64,000 nucleotides of DNA from Ashinkailepas kermadecensis (taxonomy: Eukaryota; Arthropoda; Thecostraca; Neolepadidae), in contig JAOTOM010003126.1 in NCBI GenBank assembly GCA_034440615.1, positions 62,001-126,000 on the forward strand, given 5' to 3'. The translations under genes and the position numbers were made by a program. The notes beneath the pieces were generated by a model. It worked only from the letters and a program-made list of their open reading frames with translations, was not told the origin of the DNA and did no database searches. This document shows positions 37,774 through 50,200 of this stretch, piece after piece (the stretch's first letter is position 1; each line of letters starts with the position of its first letter).

Positions 37774-38481
37774 GCAGTTAGCACTGGCGGATCTAGTCCA
37801 CCGGTTTCGGGGGGGGGGGACAACTTTCGGTTTTCGGCGTCAGCCCCCTCCCCCCAGTGGCGTACCTAGGAATTGCATCAGAGGAGGGGTTCGAACGGAT
37901 TTGGAGGATGCCCATTCTCTCACGGTTTTTGGTTGAAAGCATCGGATTTCGACCACTATTTGGCAAAGGGGCCCAATTTTAAAATAATAATTAAAATTAA
38001 AATTAAATAAAAAGTAAAATAATAATTGACAACATGATTTCCTGTGTAGGGGTCCCAGCCTACCTCCACCGTTTCTATGTTACTGGATTTTTGTTCTTAT
38101 TTACCAAAACATTCACGCTCACGTTCAACAATCTTGTACCACGTCAACGTTCGTGCACGTGGACACTGGTGGATTCGATTTTGTCAACTCTTGCTGTAAG
38201 CAGAACTTGAGCAGCATGGAACCCTCGATGTGTGTCGGAATCTACTATGCTACTATACTGGCTTCCAAACAACTACATTAAAAAAGTCCTTTAAAATTGT
38301 AGATTCTTTCATCCAGACGCTATTTTTTTACCTCGGCAAAAGTTACTGCATTTTAATTTAGTTGACTTCTGTTGGTTTCGGGGGGCCTAAAAGACACTAT
38401 GCCCCCCCCCCCCCCCTTTTAAGCGCTTCAGGGGGGGCATGGTCGGAATGGCCCCTCCCTGGATCCGCCAATGGCAGTTAG
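37774..38481. mobile_element. hAT-type MITE, copy 2, with 8-bp TSD
   Basis: The element at 37782-38473 (692 bp) starts CACTGGCGGATC and ends GGATCCGCCAATG. A perfect GCAGTTAG duplication flanks it (37774-37781, 38474-38481). It is the same family as 36753-37416 and similar end to end, including a C-run near 38402 and the CAGTGGCGTACCTAGG block near 37856. Confidence 0.92.
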
Positions 38482-38554
38482 CGTGTTCAATATGCGTGAT
38501 GACACGCAGTAAGGTTCCTACATAATTTAAAAATTCAAAATAGTGCGGTTGAAA

Positions 38555-38640
38555 AAGGAAAGCTATTGGAGAGATTCGAACACGCCACCTCTGGGTCTCG
38601 AGTTTGAGTTCATACCTCTGCGCCACACGGCTGGGCGCAA
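38555..38640 (-). repeat. tRNA-like SINE head (Leu-type)
   Basis: On the minus strand: A-box-like GTGTGGCGCAGAGGTA, a CTCAAACTCGAG anticodon-region sequence and B-box GTGTTCGAATCTC. The spacing is that of a class with a long variable arm. Stems are imperfect and no acceptor pairing was found, so it is judged a tRNA-derived repeat rather than a tRNA gene. Confidence 0.55.
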
Positions 38641-38999
38641 CCGTCAACGAAGTTTGGGATGCGGGTTGGACAGTGTGCAATAAAACTTTGACGCTATATA
38701 CTACGATAGTTTCGATGGCTAGAGCAAAAGTGGTAGATATATTGGTGAAAGAAAGCGAAGCGATCCCTCTTTCAGTGCCAGAATCATGCGAATTGGCGTA
38801 ATATAATCCGATATATGTTTTTTCCGGAAATCGCAACAGCTCCCTGTACAGCATAGGGATGGGCTACATCGAACTGGTGACGTCACGATCAATCAGTCCG
38901 AAGCGTTCAAATCATCTAATGACTATACCTGATTATATGCCTTGCTTGCAAGGTTCGTTTAGAAAGTCCTGGAACCTACGGCTTAGTAGTACCTACCTA

Positions 39000-39797
39000 T
39001 TAATTCCTTGAAGAATAGTAATTATAATATCGTGTGTATGCAGCTTCTTGCTGACTTTTTTCTTTCATGGTATCATAAGCTGGCAGATATTTGGCTCACA
39101 TGTGGCTCTTGGTGCAGGTCGAGACTGGGGTGCTGCTTATCAATATTTAATATATGCTAATTGTCATTGGGATATAGGTGGGCACCTAGGTGAATATCAA
39201 GCTTATAGTGCGATGGGTTGACTGCTGAAAATAAATGTAGTTTGTGTATCCACAATCTCAATGAAAACAGAATGTTGTTGACAGGACTGGATTGTGTGCA
39301 AGTTTGACAATGACTGGAAATTGAATGGAATGAATCCAGTTCAAGCTCCATATGCATGTGCTTTTGCCATTGGTCATGTGTGCAAGCATAATTATGACAT
39401 TGTTAATTGTTGTCTAGTGGCTTTGCATATTTTTCAGACAATATGGTTTACAATGCATCATCGTCAGCTAATCTCGACATTTTATGATGTAAATTGTGCT
39501 TGCAAAGTGGAGTGAAATCCAACTCCTTTGTTTTTCCACAATATTTTCAATTTAGCAGCAAAAGGTGGAGTCAATCCACTATCCAATTCAAATCTGTTTC
39601 ATTTCAGTACAAAATGTGCTGATTGGCATCAACTAAGTTTTGTAAGTAGCATGGTGTTTTTCATTTTTTCCTTTAACTTTCTTCTCAGCATAAAAATAGC
39701 ATAGGTTATTGGGGGGGCCCAAATCAACATTGAGGGGGCCAAGATCAACATTGGTGGGGCCATGGCCCCCACAAAAGGATGCAAATCGACGCCCCTG
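39000..39797 (-). repeat. CAGGGGCG-family repeat, inverted copy
   Basis: Reverse-complement match to 19293 onward: the end AATCGACGCCCCTG at 39784-39797, GGGGCCATGGCCCCC near 39758 and the shared block CATAAGCTGGCAGAT near 39073. It is bounded on the right directly by a TA microsatellite. Confidence 0.75.
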
Positions 39798-39806
39798 TAT
39801 ATGATA

Positions 39807-40250
<444 letters not shown>

Positions 40251-42149
40251 CTGGGTAGCTATGGGGCCCTCTTCAGATGATCTGCCCCTCCCCCCCCTCT
40301 TCTGGAACAAATCATGGCTTCGCCACTGGAGAACAACCTGATATATCGCTCCAGGCAGGGGCTTTGTCACGTCATTTTAATTGGGTGGTAGCAAAGGCCA
40401 AAATCAGCCTGAGACGCAGGCTGGTAAAATACGGAAATACCGTTGACGTATCGGGTTTGTATTGACACGGATACGGGGTCAGTTTTGATATACTAGTGAT
40501 GCATTCAACAAATAATAACTTGTGCCCATGCTTCAAGAAAGCTGAATTCAATGTTCCTTTTCCTTACAAATTATACCTGATGGGTGCGAGTAGGAGATGG
40601 CCAGAGCCCTCCCCTCATTCCGATATCATTGAATACAGAAATTACATCAGAGCGCGTTGCCCTCTAGCAAAGGTGGAGATCCCAGGGAGGGGGTCAGGAA
40701 CCTCCTTGTTTTCGTTGGAGCCTCACTGAACCATCCCCGGACAATTTTACTCTAAAATAAAAATCAGCCTAAATGCAATGCAATGAAGAGGGGCTGAGAC
40801 ATCTCCAAAACCGATGTATTATTCATTCTAGGTTGGATTGTGAGCGGACAAATCTTCCTCCTGGGCCCCTCGCCGCTGGAATCTTGAGAGGTCTCCACCG
40901 ACGCCCTCCAGCGTTGCATTTTAGAAATGAAAGTTTAAATAAGCTCGCTATGGCCATATGCACGCTCCTCCTGCACCACCTTTACAACTGACATTAGATA
41001 ACATCGAACTCCGACGTGCGCGTAACGTAACTTCGATTTAGAAAAAGAATGCAATGCACTCTTAAACACTTAAAAACACTCGTTACTATTTCGGGCCGTT
41101 TTTATTGGAGCCTTCACGACGCACAAACTCATTCTATAGGTTATACGGCCAATTGCTCACGCGGATTTGTAGCGGCGGCGAGATGCGACAGGACGGCACA
41201 CAACCTTTCGTTTGAGAGGCCATCGTGCTATCCCTGTTGGAACCTCTCTCCCCTTTTCTTTTCGTTTTTCACTCGTATATTTCCAACACAGGGTATAGCT
41301 GATGAAAAGGCGAGGTCATGTCGCGGGACAACCTTGGCCAATATAACCGACGGGCCACATACGGCATGCATGCTGCCCCGCTTCGCGGTAGTGCCTGCTT
41401 AGTGCAGCTGTGATGCCTGTTCGGTGCAGCCGTGGTGCCCGCTCTGTACAGGCGTGGTGCTCGATCAGTGCAGCAGTGCCCGCTCGGTGTGGCACTTGTG
41501 ATTGGGTTATTAGTCCATCAAGCTTTTGCTCATTTCGCTTCAGTCGCACTTTTTAAAAATGTGGAAAATTGTCTGCACCAAATCCGCTGGGTACCTCTCA
41601 CCACACAGCATTCTGTCTCCTCACCAATATGCCTACATACTTAGCCACTGTACGGGGGGACAGCGCGATCGATGACTTCCCTGTTCCTTTCCCGAACATC
41701 ACCTTGTCTTATCGTATCCCTATCCACCTTATCGTACGCTGACGGCATCCAGCTGCTTGGCCACGTCGTTCGGATCGGGAAAATCTGCAGAATCACAAAA
41801 CCCGCTTGGAACACTGACTCGAAATTCTTCAGATATGCTAACGGTCAAGCTCACTCAAGATGAAACCTCATAAAACGGATTTCATTCTTATTAAACATAG
41901 AAAAGCTGTAGATTTCCAGTTTAAAATGTCAAACGTCAAACCATCACAGGCCGTCAAGCTACTGGATTGCTTCATGGATTCCGTTCTATAGCGGTCTGGG
42001 GTGGGACACCGCACGCAGGTCGCCCGGAGACGAGGAGACGCAACTGTCAGCTCATCTCCCTGTACTAGCTCCGTCACCACTTCACGAAGGACACTCAAAT
42101 TATTCATTCAAAATCAGTCTTTCCCCATATCACTTACTGCATTTCGGTC
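40251..42149. other. Unassigned, with a 22-bp short tandem repeat
   Basis: No domain-bearing frame. At about 41391-41500 roughly five degenerate 22-bp units occur (GCCCGCTCGGTGCAGC followed by CGTGGT). Nothing else was recognised. Confidence 0.45.
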
Positions 42150-42360
42150 TGAGAGAAGAGTTATTTTTAGGCGTACCGGACCACAAAGGTCATTTGCGCC
42201 GCCTGTAGAGCGAGTACGTTACATGTCTGCCTTCAAAGCGAGTGTGCTTCGCAAGCAAAGTACAGGCAAGTGTACATTTACGATAAGGGAGCTGTACGTT
42301 ATAGTGTGTGTGATATTTTAGTTGCTGAAGGCGGGGGCTGGGTGGGGGATGTCTCCTTGA
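42150..42360 (+). repeat. CAGGGGCG-family 3' part, fragment
   Basis: GGCGTACCGGACCACAAAGG near 42170 to GATATTTTAGTTGCTGAAGG near 42310; matches 20325-20525 and 56200-56395. Confidence 0.7.
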
Positions 42361-42641
42361 TTTTTATAAGGTTTTAGTTTTACTTTACTCTTCCGTAAGA
42401 TCATTTGTAGCTGGGGTGGAGGGGGAGGGAGAGGTTTGAGTGACGAGAACTTTAATTTTGCCAGGATGCCGGCTTTAGCATACTCTTCTCGAAGAGCACC
42501 GAGAGATCTTTGCCGTGCGAATAAGGAGGTAATTATCCACACCACCTATCACGCCGACCGCCGCGTGTTAGTTGTTCGTAGCAAGTTAGTCTAAGCATGC
42601 CATGCAGGGTTGTCAGTTGGGTTAGTACGGCGTTTTGCAAT

Positions 42642-42866
42642 TCGGCTCATCTACGTCCGCTGTACCTCTAGGCAGCTGTTTTACGTTATGAGTTGCAATG
42701 TAAATCGGCTCATCTACGTCCGGTGGCTCCTGTGAGTAGTCCTTTCACGTAGTGCTAATTTTTCCTTTTTTGTTTTCCTAAAGCAAGTCGGCTCATCTAC
42801 GTCCGACGGCACCGCTAAGTAACCATATATTTATCATTGGAAAGCAAATCAGCTCATGTACGTCCG
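42642..42866. repeat. Four spaced copies of an 18-bp motif
   Basis: TCGGCTCATCTACGTCCG at 42642-42659, 42705-42722 and 42788-42805, and a variant TCAGCTCATGTACGTCCG at 42849-42866. Spacing is 63, 83 and 61 bp. Each copy is preceded by a GCAA-type run; the intervening sequence differs. It lies just downstream of the LINE coding end at 42957 (minus strand), so it may be the 3' UTR of that LINE. Confidence 0.85.
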
Positions 42867-42956
42867 ACGCCACTCGGGGATGGCTTTTAACGTGTTCCCT
42901 GCAAGTGTTTCGCAGGTATGCATTGCGTGCTGAAGTGAGCTTCGGTGGTGGGGTGT

Positions 42957-43398
42957 CTACACTGCTCCTGCTAGTTTTGTGGCGTGCAGATATTCAAATA
43001 GCAATTTAAGGAGTTCTGGGTGCTTGTCACCGAGAAGCGATAGAAGCGACAGGATGATGCCCTCTCTTTGGCAGAATGCCTTAGGTGGTTGCCTTTGAGA
43101 GTTAAAGCTACTACAGTCTAGCAGGATGTGGTATATGTTTAATGTGGTGTTGCAGGTGTTGCAGTGAGGTGTTGTATATTGGTCACCCTCTAATTGAGGC
43201 TGTGTTAATTTTGTGCAACCAGTTCTAAGTCTAGTGAGGATGACCTCTTTTTGTCGGTGATATTGATTTGATGTGTTCCATGCACCTACCGTTGGTTTGA
43301 TGTGGGTGTGGTTTGATATTGTGCCGTGTTGAGTTGTGTTGTGTCCATGTGTTTTGGTGATGTTAGCGAATGTGGCGTTGTAGGAGTGCTTTGCAATC
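42957..43398 (-). pseudogene. LINE ORF2 C-terminus (I/Jockey group)
   Basis: An uninterrupted minus-strand frame from about 43398 to a TAG at 42957-42959. It contains ILTRLRTGCTKLT near 43210 and CNTCNTTLNIYHILLDC near 43125, the C-terminal CCHC-type motif that follows RNase H or RT in these LINEs. It is the same type as the 8960 region but a different lineage by sequence. Upstream RT sequence is missing; a stop bounds it at about 43402. Confidence 0.8.
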
Positions 43399-43401
43399 GT
43401 C

Positions 43402-44459
43402 TACCAGGATTGTCACGGAAACACATCGGTTTGACTTTGGAGTCCCTGGGGTGGGGAAAAATCGAGCGCCTATTGGAGGGGCGGGATATCACCAGAGTGT
43501 GTAAGGTGCTCTACAGCGGCTCTGGCCCTTAGGCTCTTCGTGAAATGCTTCGGGCCCGCTTCGAGGTGTCGCGGCGCGTGACCCGATCGGTCAGCGCCTT
43601 TGAGCTGAAGAGACGCCGGTTAGCATGCATGCAGAGGAGTTTTTGTTTCCCGACCGCTGCCTCTTGGAAGCAGGTGCCTCCGGCCTTGTCATTTTAACGA
43701 ATTGGCCAGGTATTCCTACCAGGTTACCCAGGTAATCCACGTATGAATCGACCAGGTAGTCTCCGTGGTGGGTTCCTTGTGCAGATCATTAAAAAAAACG
43801 TTGGAATCTAAATTGCACAACAAAATATCCAAAAAGACATGGACTGTCATCAAACAGAGCTAAACTATGCAATACAATTGCAACTTAGCGAGTTAAGTAC
43901 GAACATTACAACTACAAAACCAGTACCATGTGATTTTTAATATTTTAATGCATATGAAGCTTGGTGGACATCAGAAGAAAAAAAACGTATCAGATTAACA
44001 AGACAGGGACTAAAACGACAACTTCCACCGATATTGTCTAATTGTCAATGTAAAAAAGAGCTGAAGAATGTGACAAAATTGCAATTTGACCAGCTACGTG
44101 CTAATGCCACTGCCATAAAAACTTTACTACGTGATAGGCGATGTTTCAATGCATGAACGTGATGGGACCTCGAGAGAAATCCTTAATAATAAGAGGCAAA
44201 CACTTTTCCTCAATTCCCTATGTAGACATATGCTCAGATGCCGGCGATTTGCGTTCATCAGCGCTTGTGCCATAACGTATTTTTTTGCGTTTAGTAGGTA
44301 GGATTCAACAACACGTATACCATCTTGTGGAAGAAACTTCGTATGTCCATCATCGGATTTTCGCGACTTCATGCGGCACTGCGCGTGTTTGCGCGTGTAG
44401 ATTGCAGTTTGCACGGAACCGTACGTCGGTATCAAGGCGGCTAGTTGAACATGGGTATG
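43402..44459. other. Unassigned
   Basis: Small open frames only (102 residues at most, minus strand 44127-44435), with no recognised motif. CCAGGTA recurs several times around 43705-43765. Confidence 0.3.
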
Positions 44460-44654
44460 CTCATGAGCAGAGGCGTAGCCAGGATTTTCTCAAGGGGGCC
44501 GATCCAACCAACCACAAGTGTGATGATAGATGGAACGCTCTCGGCGCCGAAAATTAATGGTTTTCCGTGGTGAAAAAATGTTCGATCCAGTGTGTTTTTG
44601 GTTGCTAGGGGGAACGGTCCCCCGCCCGCCGTTGGCTGCAGCTCTGTTCATCAG
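44460..44654. mobile_element. Small hAT-like MITE
   Basis: 44468-44646 (179 bp) starts CAGAGGCGTAGCCAGGA and ends in the imperfect inverse of it (TTGGCTGCAGCTCTG). Flanking octamers CTCATGAG and TTCATCAG share six of eight bases, suggesting an old 8-bp duplication. Confidence 0.55.
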
Positions 44655-45291
44655 GCCATCCCAAATGCATTGGGACGTCATCGGTATTCACCGACATACG
44701 TATTCAGCGGCAAAGTTGGCCCTACATCTTTTACTTTCGCTACACACCATAATGAAAGTTGCAGATAACGGCAACATGTAGCCCTATCCTTAAACTTCGA
44801 AAAAGCATGATCCTGTATCTCTTACTGGTGACCTTCCAGATCGGGCGGAAGCGAGCAACGTTGGAGTGCTGCCGGCCAGCGGGCAGCCGCGCCGGAGTAT
44901 CGGCCGCCGCACCATAACATGCATCACGCGATACTTGTCTACTAGAACTGACCAATCACGCTCAGAATAGAGCGGAATAATGATGCTCTGGAAACCGGTC
45001 GAGGGTGACGACACTGGAGACTGACCGACATATGACGGCTGATTAATATGGTGTATGTATGACATAGTATGACATATGACGGCTGATTAATAATGACCTG
45101 GATAAATATGGTGCAAACGACTATGTATGCAAGTCACATAAAACATGAACCGCTTCCGGACAAAGTTGACAGTGTGGCCGTCAACACCGCCAACGCGGGC
45201 TTTGGTCAATCAGAGATCAGAGATCAGAAATGTGGTGTTATGCTGGACAATACAACGGTCACTTAAAAACTGCTCCTATGATTGGACAAAG
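44655..45291. other. Unassigned; short direct repeat
   Basis: GACATATGACGGCTGATTAA occurs twice, near 45029 and 45070. No frame of interest. Confidence 0.4.
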
Positions 45292-45640
45292 CAGAGGTGT
45301 CGTTTTGTATCCATTTATGGGGGCCATGTCCCACCAAAGTTGATCTCCCCCCTCACCAATGTTCATGTGCCCCTCCCCCAATAACTTATGCTATTTTATG
45401 CTGATAAAAAGAAGGCTAAAGTAAAAAAACACACACCATGCTACTTAGAAAACAGACGATGCCAACCAGCATATTTTGTACTGAAAAGGAACATATTTGG
45501 ATTGGGTAGTGGATTGACTCCACCTTTTGCAGCGAAACTGAAAATTTGTGCATAAACAAAATAGTCAGATTTCGTTCCAATTTACAAGCACAATTTTTAT
45601 CTCCTATTATCATGACATATTTTCTGTGACTAATCTAGTA
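45292..45640 (+). repeat. CAGGGGCG-family 5' part, fragment
   Basis: It starts CAGAGGTGTCGTTTTGTATC and follows 19293-19620 with more divergence. Confidence 0.65.
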
Positions 45641-45649
45641 TATTTATAT

Positions 45650-46071
45650 TTATGTACGCAACATGACATTACGACCTATAAACACTCCGGGATGAATTAG
45701 TCTCCTGATACCCAGATAGGACTGGACTGGACTGGGATGAGATCCTGAGTTTTGATAAGGACACCTGAAGGATCGGGGTACTCTGAGAGCTAAGACATTC
45801 CTTGAGAACTGGCAATGAGTGCGAGGAATACTGAAGACCAGCCTCAGAGATAAGACTTCCTTGAGGGCCATAACTGTTGTGGACTAGGAAGGCCACCCAC
45901 CACCACCTCAGCAGCGGTGGCCGCCCCTGTGGCCACCCCTGTCCTAACGGTCACAGCTGTCCTGGCGGTGACGACCTGCCCAAGCGGCCAAAGCTGTCCC
46001 AATGGCCTGACCACAGCTGCTTCAGCAGCTACGGTCGCTTCAGCGATGGCGGAAAAAAAAACAATAGCTGT
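45650..46071 (-). repeat. TA-anchored repeat, copy 2, part 1
   Basis: Reverse-complement match to about 11000-11440, interrupted at 46071 by the BEL/Pao element and resuming at 54294. The last five bases (GCTGT) are the target duplicated by that insertion. Confidence 0.75.
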
Positions 46072-46966
46072 TGTTGCGGACGCCGTCTTCAACCGCTGAT
46101 AGTGGAATGTATATATGTGGGTGGCACCCTGCAGCATTGGGTAGAATGGCCAAGAGGCCTAAAGAGAATGGTATAGAAGAGAGAGCGAGGGAGAAGTAAG
46201 CGGGAATACATGTGAAAGGAAATTACTTGAATAACAATAGGAATAGGAACAAATAATTGCAATGTGAGAGGTCGGAAAGATGTGATGGGAGAATGTAAAG
46301 AAATAATCGAAGTAACCTAAATAAAGGTGGACGTAATAATAGGGGTTGTAGGATAGAGCTCCCCAATTCAAGGGAGACAAAGGAACTCTCCAATCCAAGA
46401 GAGCAGTGGCCTAATCAAGAACACTCCAATTCAAGAGTGAATGAACCCTCCAATTCAAGAGAGCAGTGGCATTAGGAAATGAAGGAGTACGAAAAACGTG
46501 GAAAGAAAGAAGGAAAAACAGAGTCAGGCACGGTGACTCAGCCGTGACGAGCAGTGCTGCGCGTGGTTCCTCAATTAACTTCTACTGATCACTCACTGTT
46601 CCACTTATCACTTCAACACTCGCTCAAAGCACTCATTTCTATGTTGGCGACGGCGAGACGGCAGAGGAGCAGTGCACCTGACGAAGACGACAGAAGAAGA
46701 GAGCGAGAGGGTGTAGACGCGCCGCTTATATATGAAGGTAAGGGCCAGCTGAGACAAGGAGAGAAGGGGGTCACGGGTCGCAAAAACCCCGCACCTGCGC
46801 CGCGGCCGGCGTTCAACAAATAGGCAGAACAAATACGGGCGACGCGACGGGGACGCCCCACAGGTCGAGCAAACACGTCGTCGCTGGACCTGCGGTGTCC
46901 AGCCCGATGTCGCGGCTGCTCGCGAACGGCAGACCACCGCGCGACATGCAGTGTCTGTCGGCAACA
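46072..46966 (-). repeat. BEL/Pao 3' LTR
   Basis: 895 bp, TGTTGC...GCAACA. It matches 53367-54288 end to end except for indels, among them fewer copies of the CCAATTCAAGAG-type unit and no duplication of the GCGACGCGACGGGGACG segment. Confidence 0.95.
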
Positions 46967-46979
46967 TCACTCCCCCCCT
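46967..46979 (-). promoter_or_regulatory. Polypurine tract
   Basis: The minus strand reads AGGGGGGGAGTGA immediately upstream of the 3' LTR, the expected plus-strand-synthesis primer of an LTR element. Confidence 0.8.
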
Positions 46980-47264
46980 GTGTTCGACTGCACACGACGA
47001 ACACACACACAGCTGCCGACAGAACTACTCAGCAGTGACATAATCGCTCACTCTGGGCTGGGTGTGGGACGGCAATACAAATTATCATTACCGCCCGTCG
47101 TATAACTATTCCTAACTCTATGACACACATTCCAGCACCTGAATCGGCCCAGCGTCCAGGATCAACAGAGCCAAACACACGCACACAGGGAGGCGAAGGC
47201 AGGCTTCGACAAAGGCAGTGGGTTCTGCGGTCTATCGCTTGGAGGCTGGTGAGTCGCGTTTGAC

Positions 47265-50200
47265 TTAGGTGCAATCCTCCTCCAGAAAGCATATCTTGGT
47301 AGCCGGCCGCGTGAACAGCTTCCCACCAGCTGTGCGCAGCTCGGCCGAACGCACTCTGCCGTCCGCGGCCGGAAACACGCGAGTGATGCGCGCCAGCGGC
47401 CATGATCCCCGGGACAGGTTGGATTCGGCCATCAACACTAGGTCCCCAGCTCGCAGGCTTCTCTTTTACTGGCGCCACTTGCTGCGTTGAATGAGAGTCG
47501 GAACGTACTCTCTAGCCCACCTTTTCCAGACATGTTCCGCGACAGCCTGCGCTTGTTTCCACCGGCGTCGGCTGCAGAGATCTCTGTCTCTCACAAGCCC
47601 TGGGGCAAGGTGCGGAGAGGCGTGGCCGAGAAGGAAGTGGTTTGGGGTTAGGGCTTCTGGGTCCGTGGGCTCCGAGCTGACGTGGGTCAGAGGTCTGCCG
47701 TTGGTCATATGTTCGACCTCAGCGAACACAGTAAGCAACACTTCGTCTGTGAGTGTCTGCCGACCCACTACGACCCGTAGGGAGTTTTTCACAGATCGGA
47801 TCATTCTCTCCCACACTCCGCCCATGTGGCTGGCGGCGGGAGGGTTGAAATGCCATTCAATCTCAAAGGCGCCGAGCTTCTCTGCGATCTCCTTCTCCAT
47901 GGTTTGTAGCTCGGCTCTCAGCTCGCGACAGCTCCCCACGAAGTTGGTGCCATTGTCGGAAAAATGACTGATGCCCTTCCCCGACGAGCGAAGAACCGCC
48001 GTAGCGCCATTATACAGCTGTCGGTATCCAGACCGTGGACTACCTCCAAGTGTATTGCCCTCGTTGCCATGCATGTTGCCAGCAGCCCTTACCTCTTCTC
48101 CGTCTTTCTGAATCGTTTGACGTGCAGTGGTCCAAATATGTCGATGCCCGTGCTGCTGAAGGGCCGCCTGGTGTCAAACCTATCCGTCGGCAGGCTGGCC
48201 ATTTTTGGCGGTCTCGGAAGTGCTCGGAGCCGTCGACAGAGAGGGCAGCCCTGCAGCAGCTGTTTCACGGCTGTCCTGCTCTTCACTACCCAGTACTTCT
48301 GACGTACCTCGTTGAGCGTGTACTCCACGCCGGCATGACCGCATTTGGCATGCTGCTGCATTATAATCAGGCGCGTGACCTCTCCACGGTGAGGAAGTAT
48401 GACTGGGTGTCGGGCATCTTCTTGTAATGGAGCGTTCCCGATTCTTCCGCCGACTCTCAGCAGGCCGTGGTCGTCCCTGTATGGCGATAGCGATAGCAGG
48501 CCACTCCTTGTCGATAGGTCTCGCTTTAGAGTGAGACTACGCGTTTCTTCCGGGTAGCTTCTGGCCTGCGTCTGCTTCACGATCCAAACTTCAGCCTCCT
48601 TCAACTCGTTAGACGTCAGCGGGCCGCTGAGGCGCGATGCTTCCCTTGGTGAGAGAGCCGCGACGTTGTGAGTAAAACGTCTCACCCAGGCCACCACGCG
48701 GCGATACCTCAGCCATGATGAGAAATTGCCGGGGTCGGGGGCGAGCTGGCTAGCGCTGCTTAGCGAGCTGGCCAGGATATTTGGTTTTACCCCTTCCAGG
48801 TCACACGTCAGTGGCGGAGCCGTTACCTGTGCCGGCCAGTCCTCTTGGTTACGGCAGAGGAACGCTGGGCCGCTCAGCCATCTATTTTGACACGTGAGTT
48901 CAGAGGCGGCCAGACCTCGTGAGCAGTCGTCGGCTGGATTTAACTTCCCTGGAACATGCCGCCATTGGCCGCCGGCAGTCAGTTCCTTCACTTCAGCTAC
49001 ACGGTTGGCTACGAAAGCATGGAATCTGCGAGACTCGTTGGCTAGGTACTGCAGTACTACGTAGATGTCCGACCAGTAGAATGTCGTGACGGGCTTCTTC
49101 TCCAGTTCCCTCAATGTTACATCCGCGAGACGCGCCCCCAACAGGGCAGCTTGTAGCTCAAGTAGAACTATCGACAGCCGCTTCAGAGGAGCCACCCGAT
49201 TCTTGGAGATGAGGAACCTGCAGTGATGGTAGCCGTCGTGAGTCGTGGATCGCATATACACCACAGCTCCAAAGGCAGCCTCGGATGCATCGCAAAATAC
49301 ATGCAGCTGCCGGAACTTGATATGCACTCCTGGCACCACACACCGTGGAACGCTGACGTGCGTAAGGTTGTTCGACTCGCGAAGCCAGTCCAGCCATAAT
49401 GTCAGTTTCGGTTCCGGCAGCGGTTCGTCCAAAGTCAACTTTCTGGACCACAAGCGCTGTATCATGACTCTGGCCTGCACAGTGAATGGAGCTGCTATTC
49501 CTAGCGGATCAAAAACAGAGGCTGCTCTACTTAGGACTCCACGTTTTGTCAGCGGCTCGTTTGCTTGGCGCAAGCGGAACCCCAGTGTGTCTTCGCTTTC
49601 GTCCCAGACGACCCCGAGCGCTTTCTCTCCCGCAGCTGGCGACGCACCCAAGCACAGAGCACTGTCCGGGTTCGCCCTATCACTGGTAAGTGTCCCCTTT
49701 AGCGCTTTACTCTTGTTGCTCCGCCAATTGGTCAGTTGGAATCCTGCTTCCGCGAGAGATCTGGTGGCTTCTTGCTTCAGCTCATTTGCGGAGGCTTCAT
49801 CTACCTCCGACTGCAGAAAATCATCCATATAAAAACTCCTTTGAACCTGTTCGGGTTCCCTGTAGCCTGTCACCGCGTCCTTTCGCCAATGCTCTTGCAG
49901 TATTCTCCTGAGGACGTAATTGGCGACGGCTGGCGATGACTGGGCGCCGAAGATGGTGACCTGCATCTGGTACACGTCTGGACGCCTGCCGCTATCCATA
50001 TCTCTCCACAGAAAGCTGATGGCTGGTTGGTCTTCTTCAGTGATCCTGATTTGATGGTACATCTGCTTGATGTCCGCAGCAACAACGACGGGGCCTTCCC
50101 GGAAGCGCAAAAGGACACCGGGCAGGCTCTGCAGCAGGTCTGGACCAGTCCGCAGCTTCTCGTTGAGGGAGACCCCTCGGAAGACTGCGGCGGCGTCGAA

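Noticed and set aside
44127..44435. A 102-residue minus-strand frame as a gene
   Set aside because: No recognised motif, no conserved neighbour, and length expected by chance in this region.
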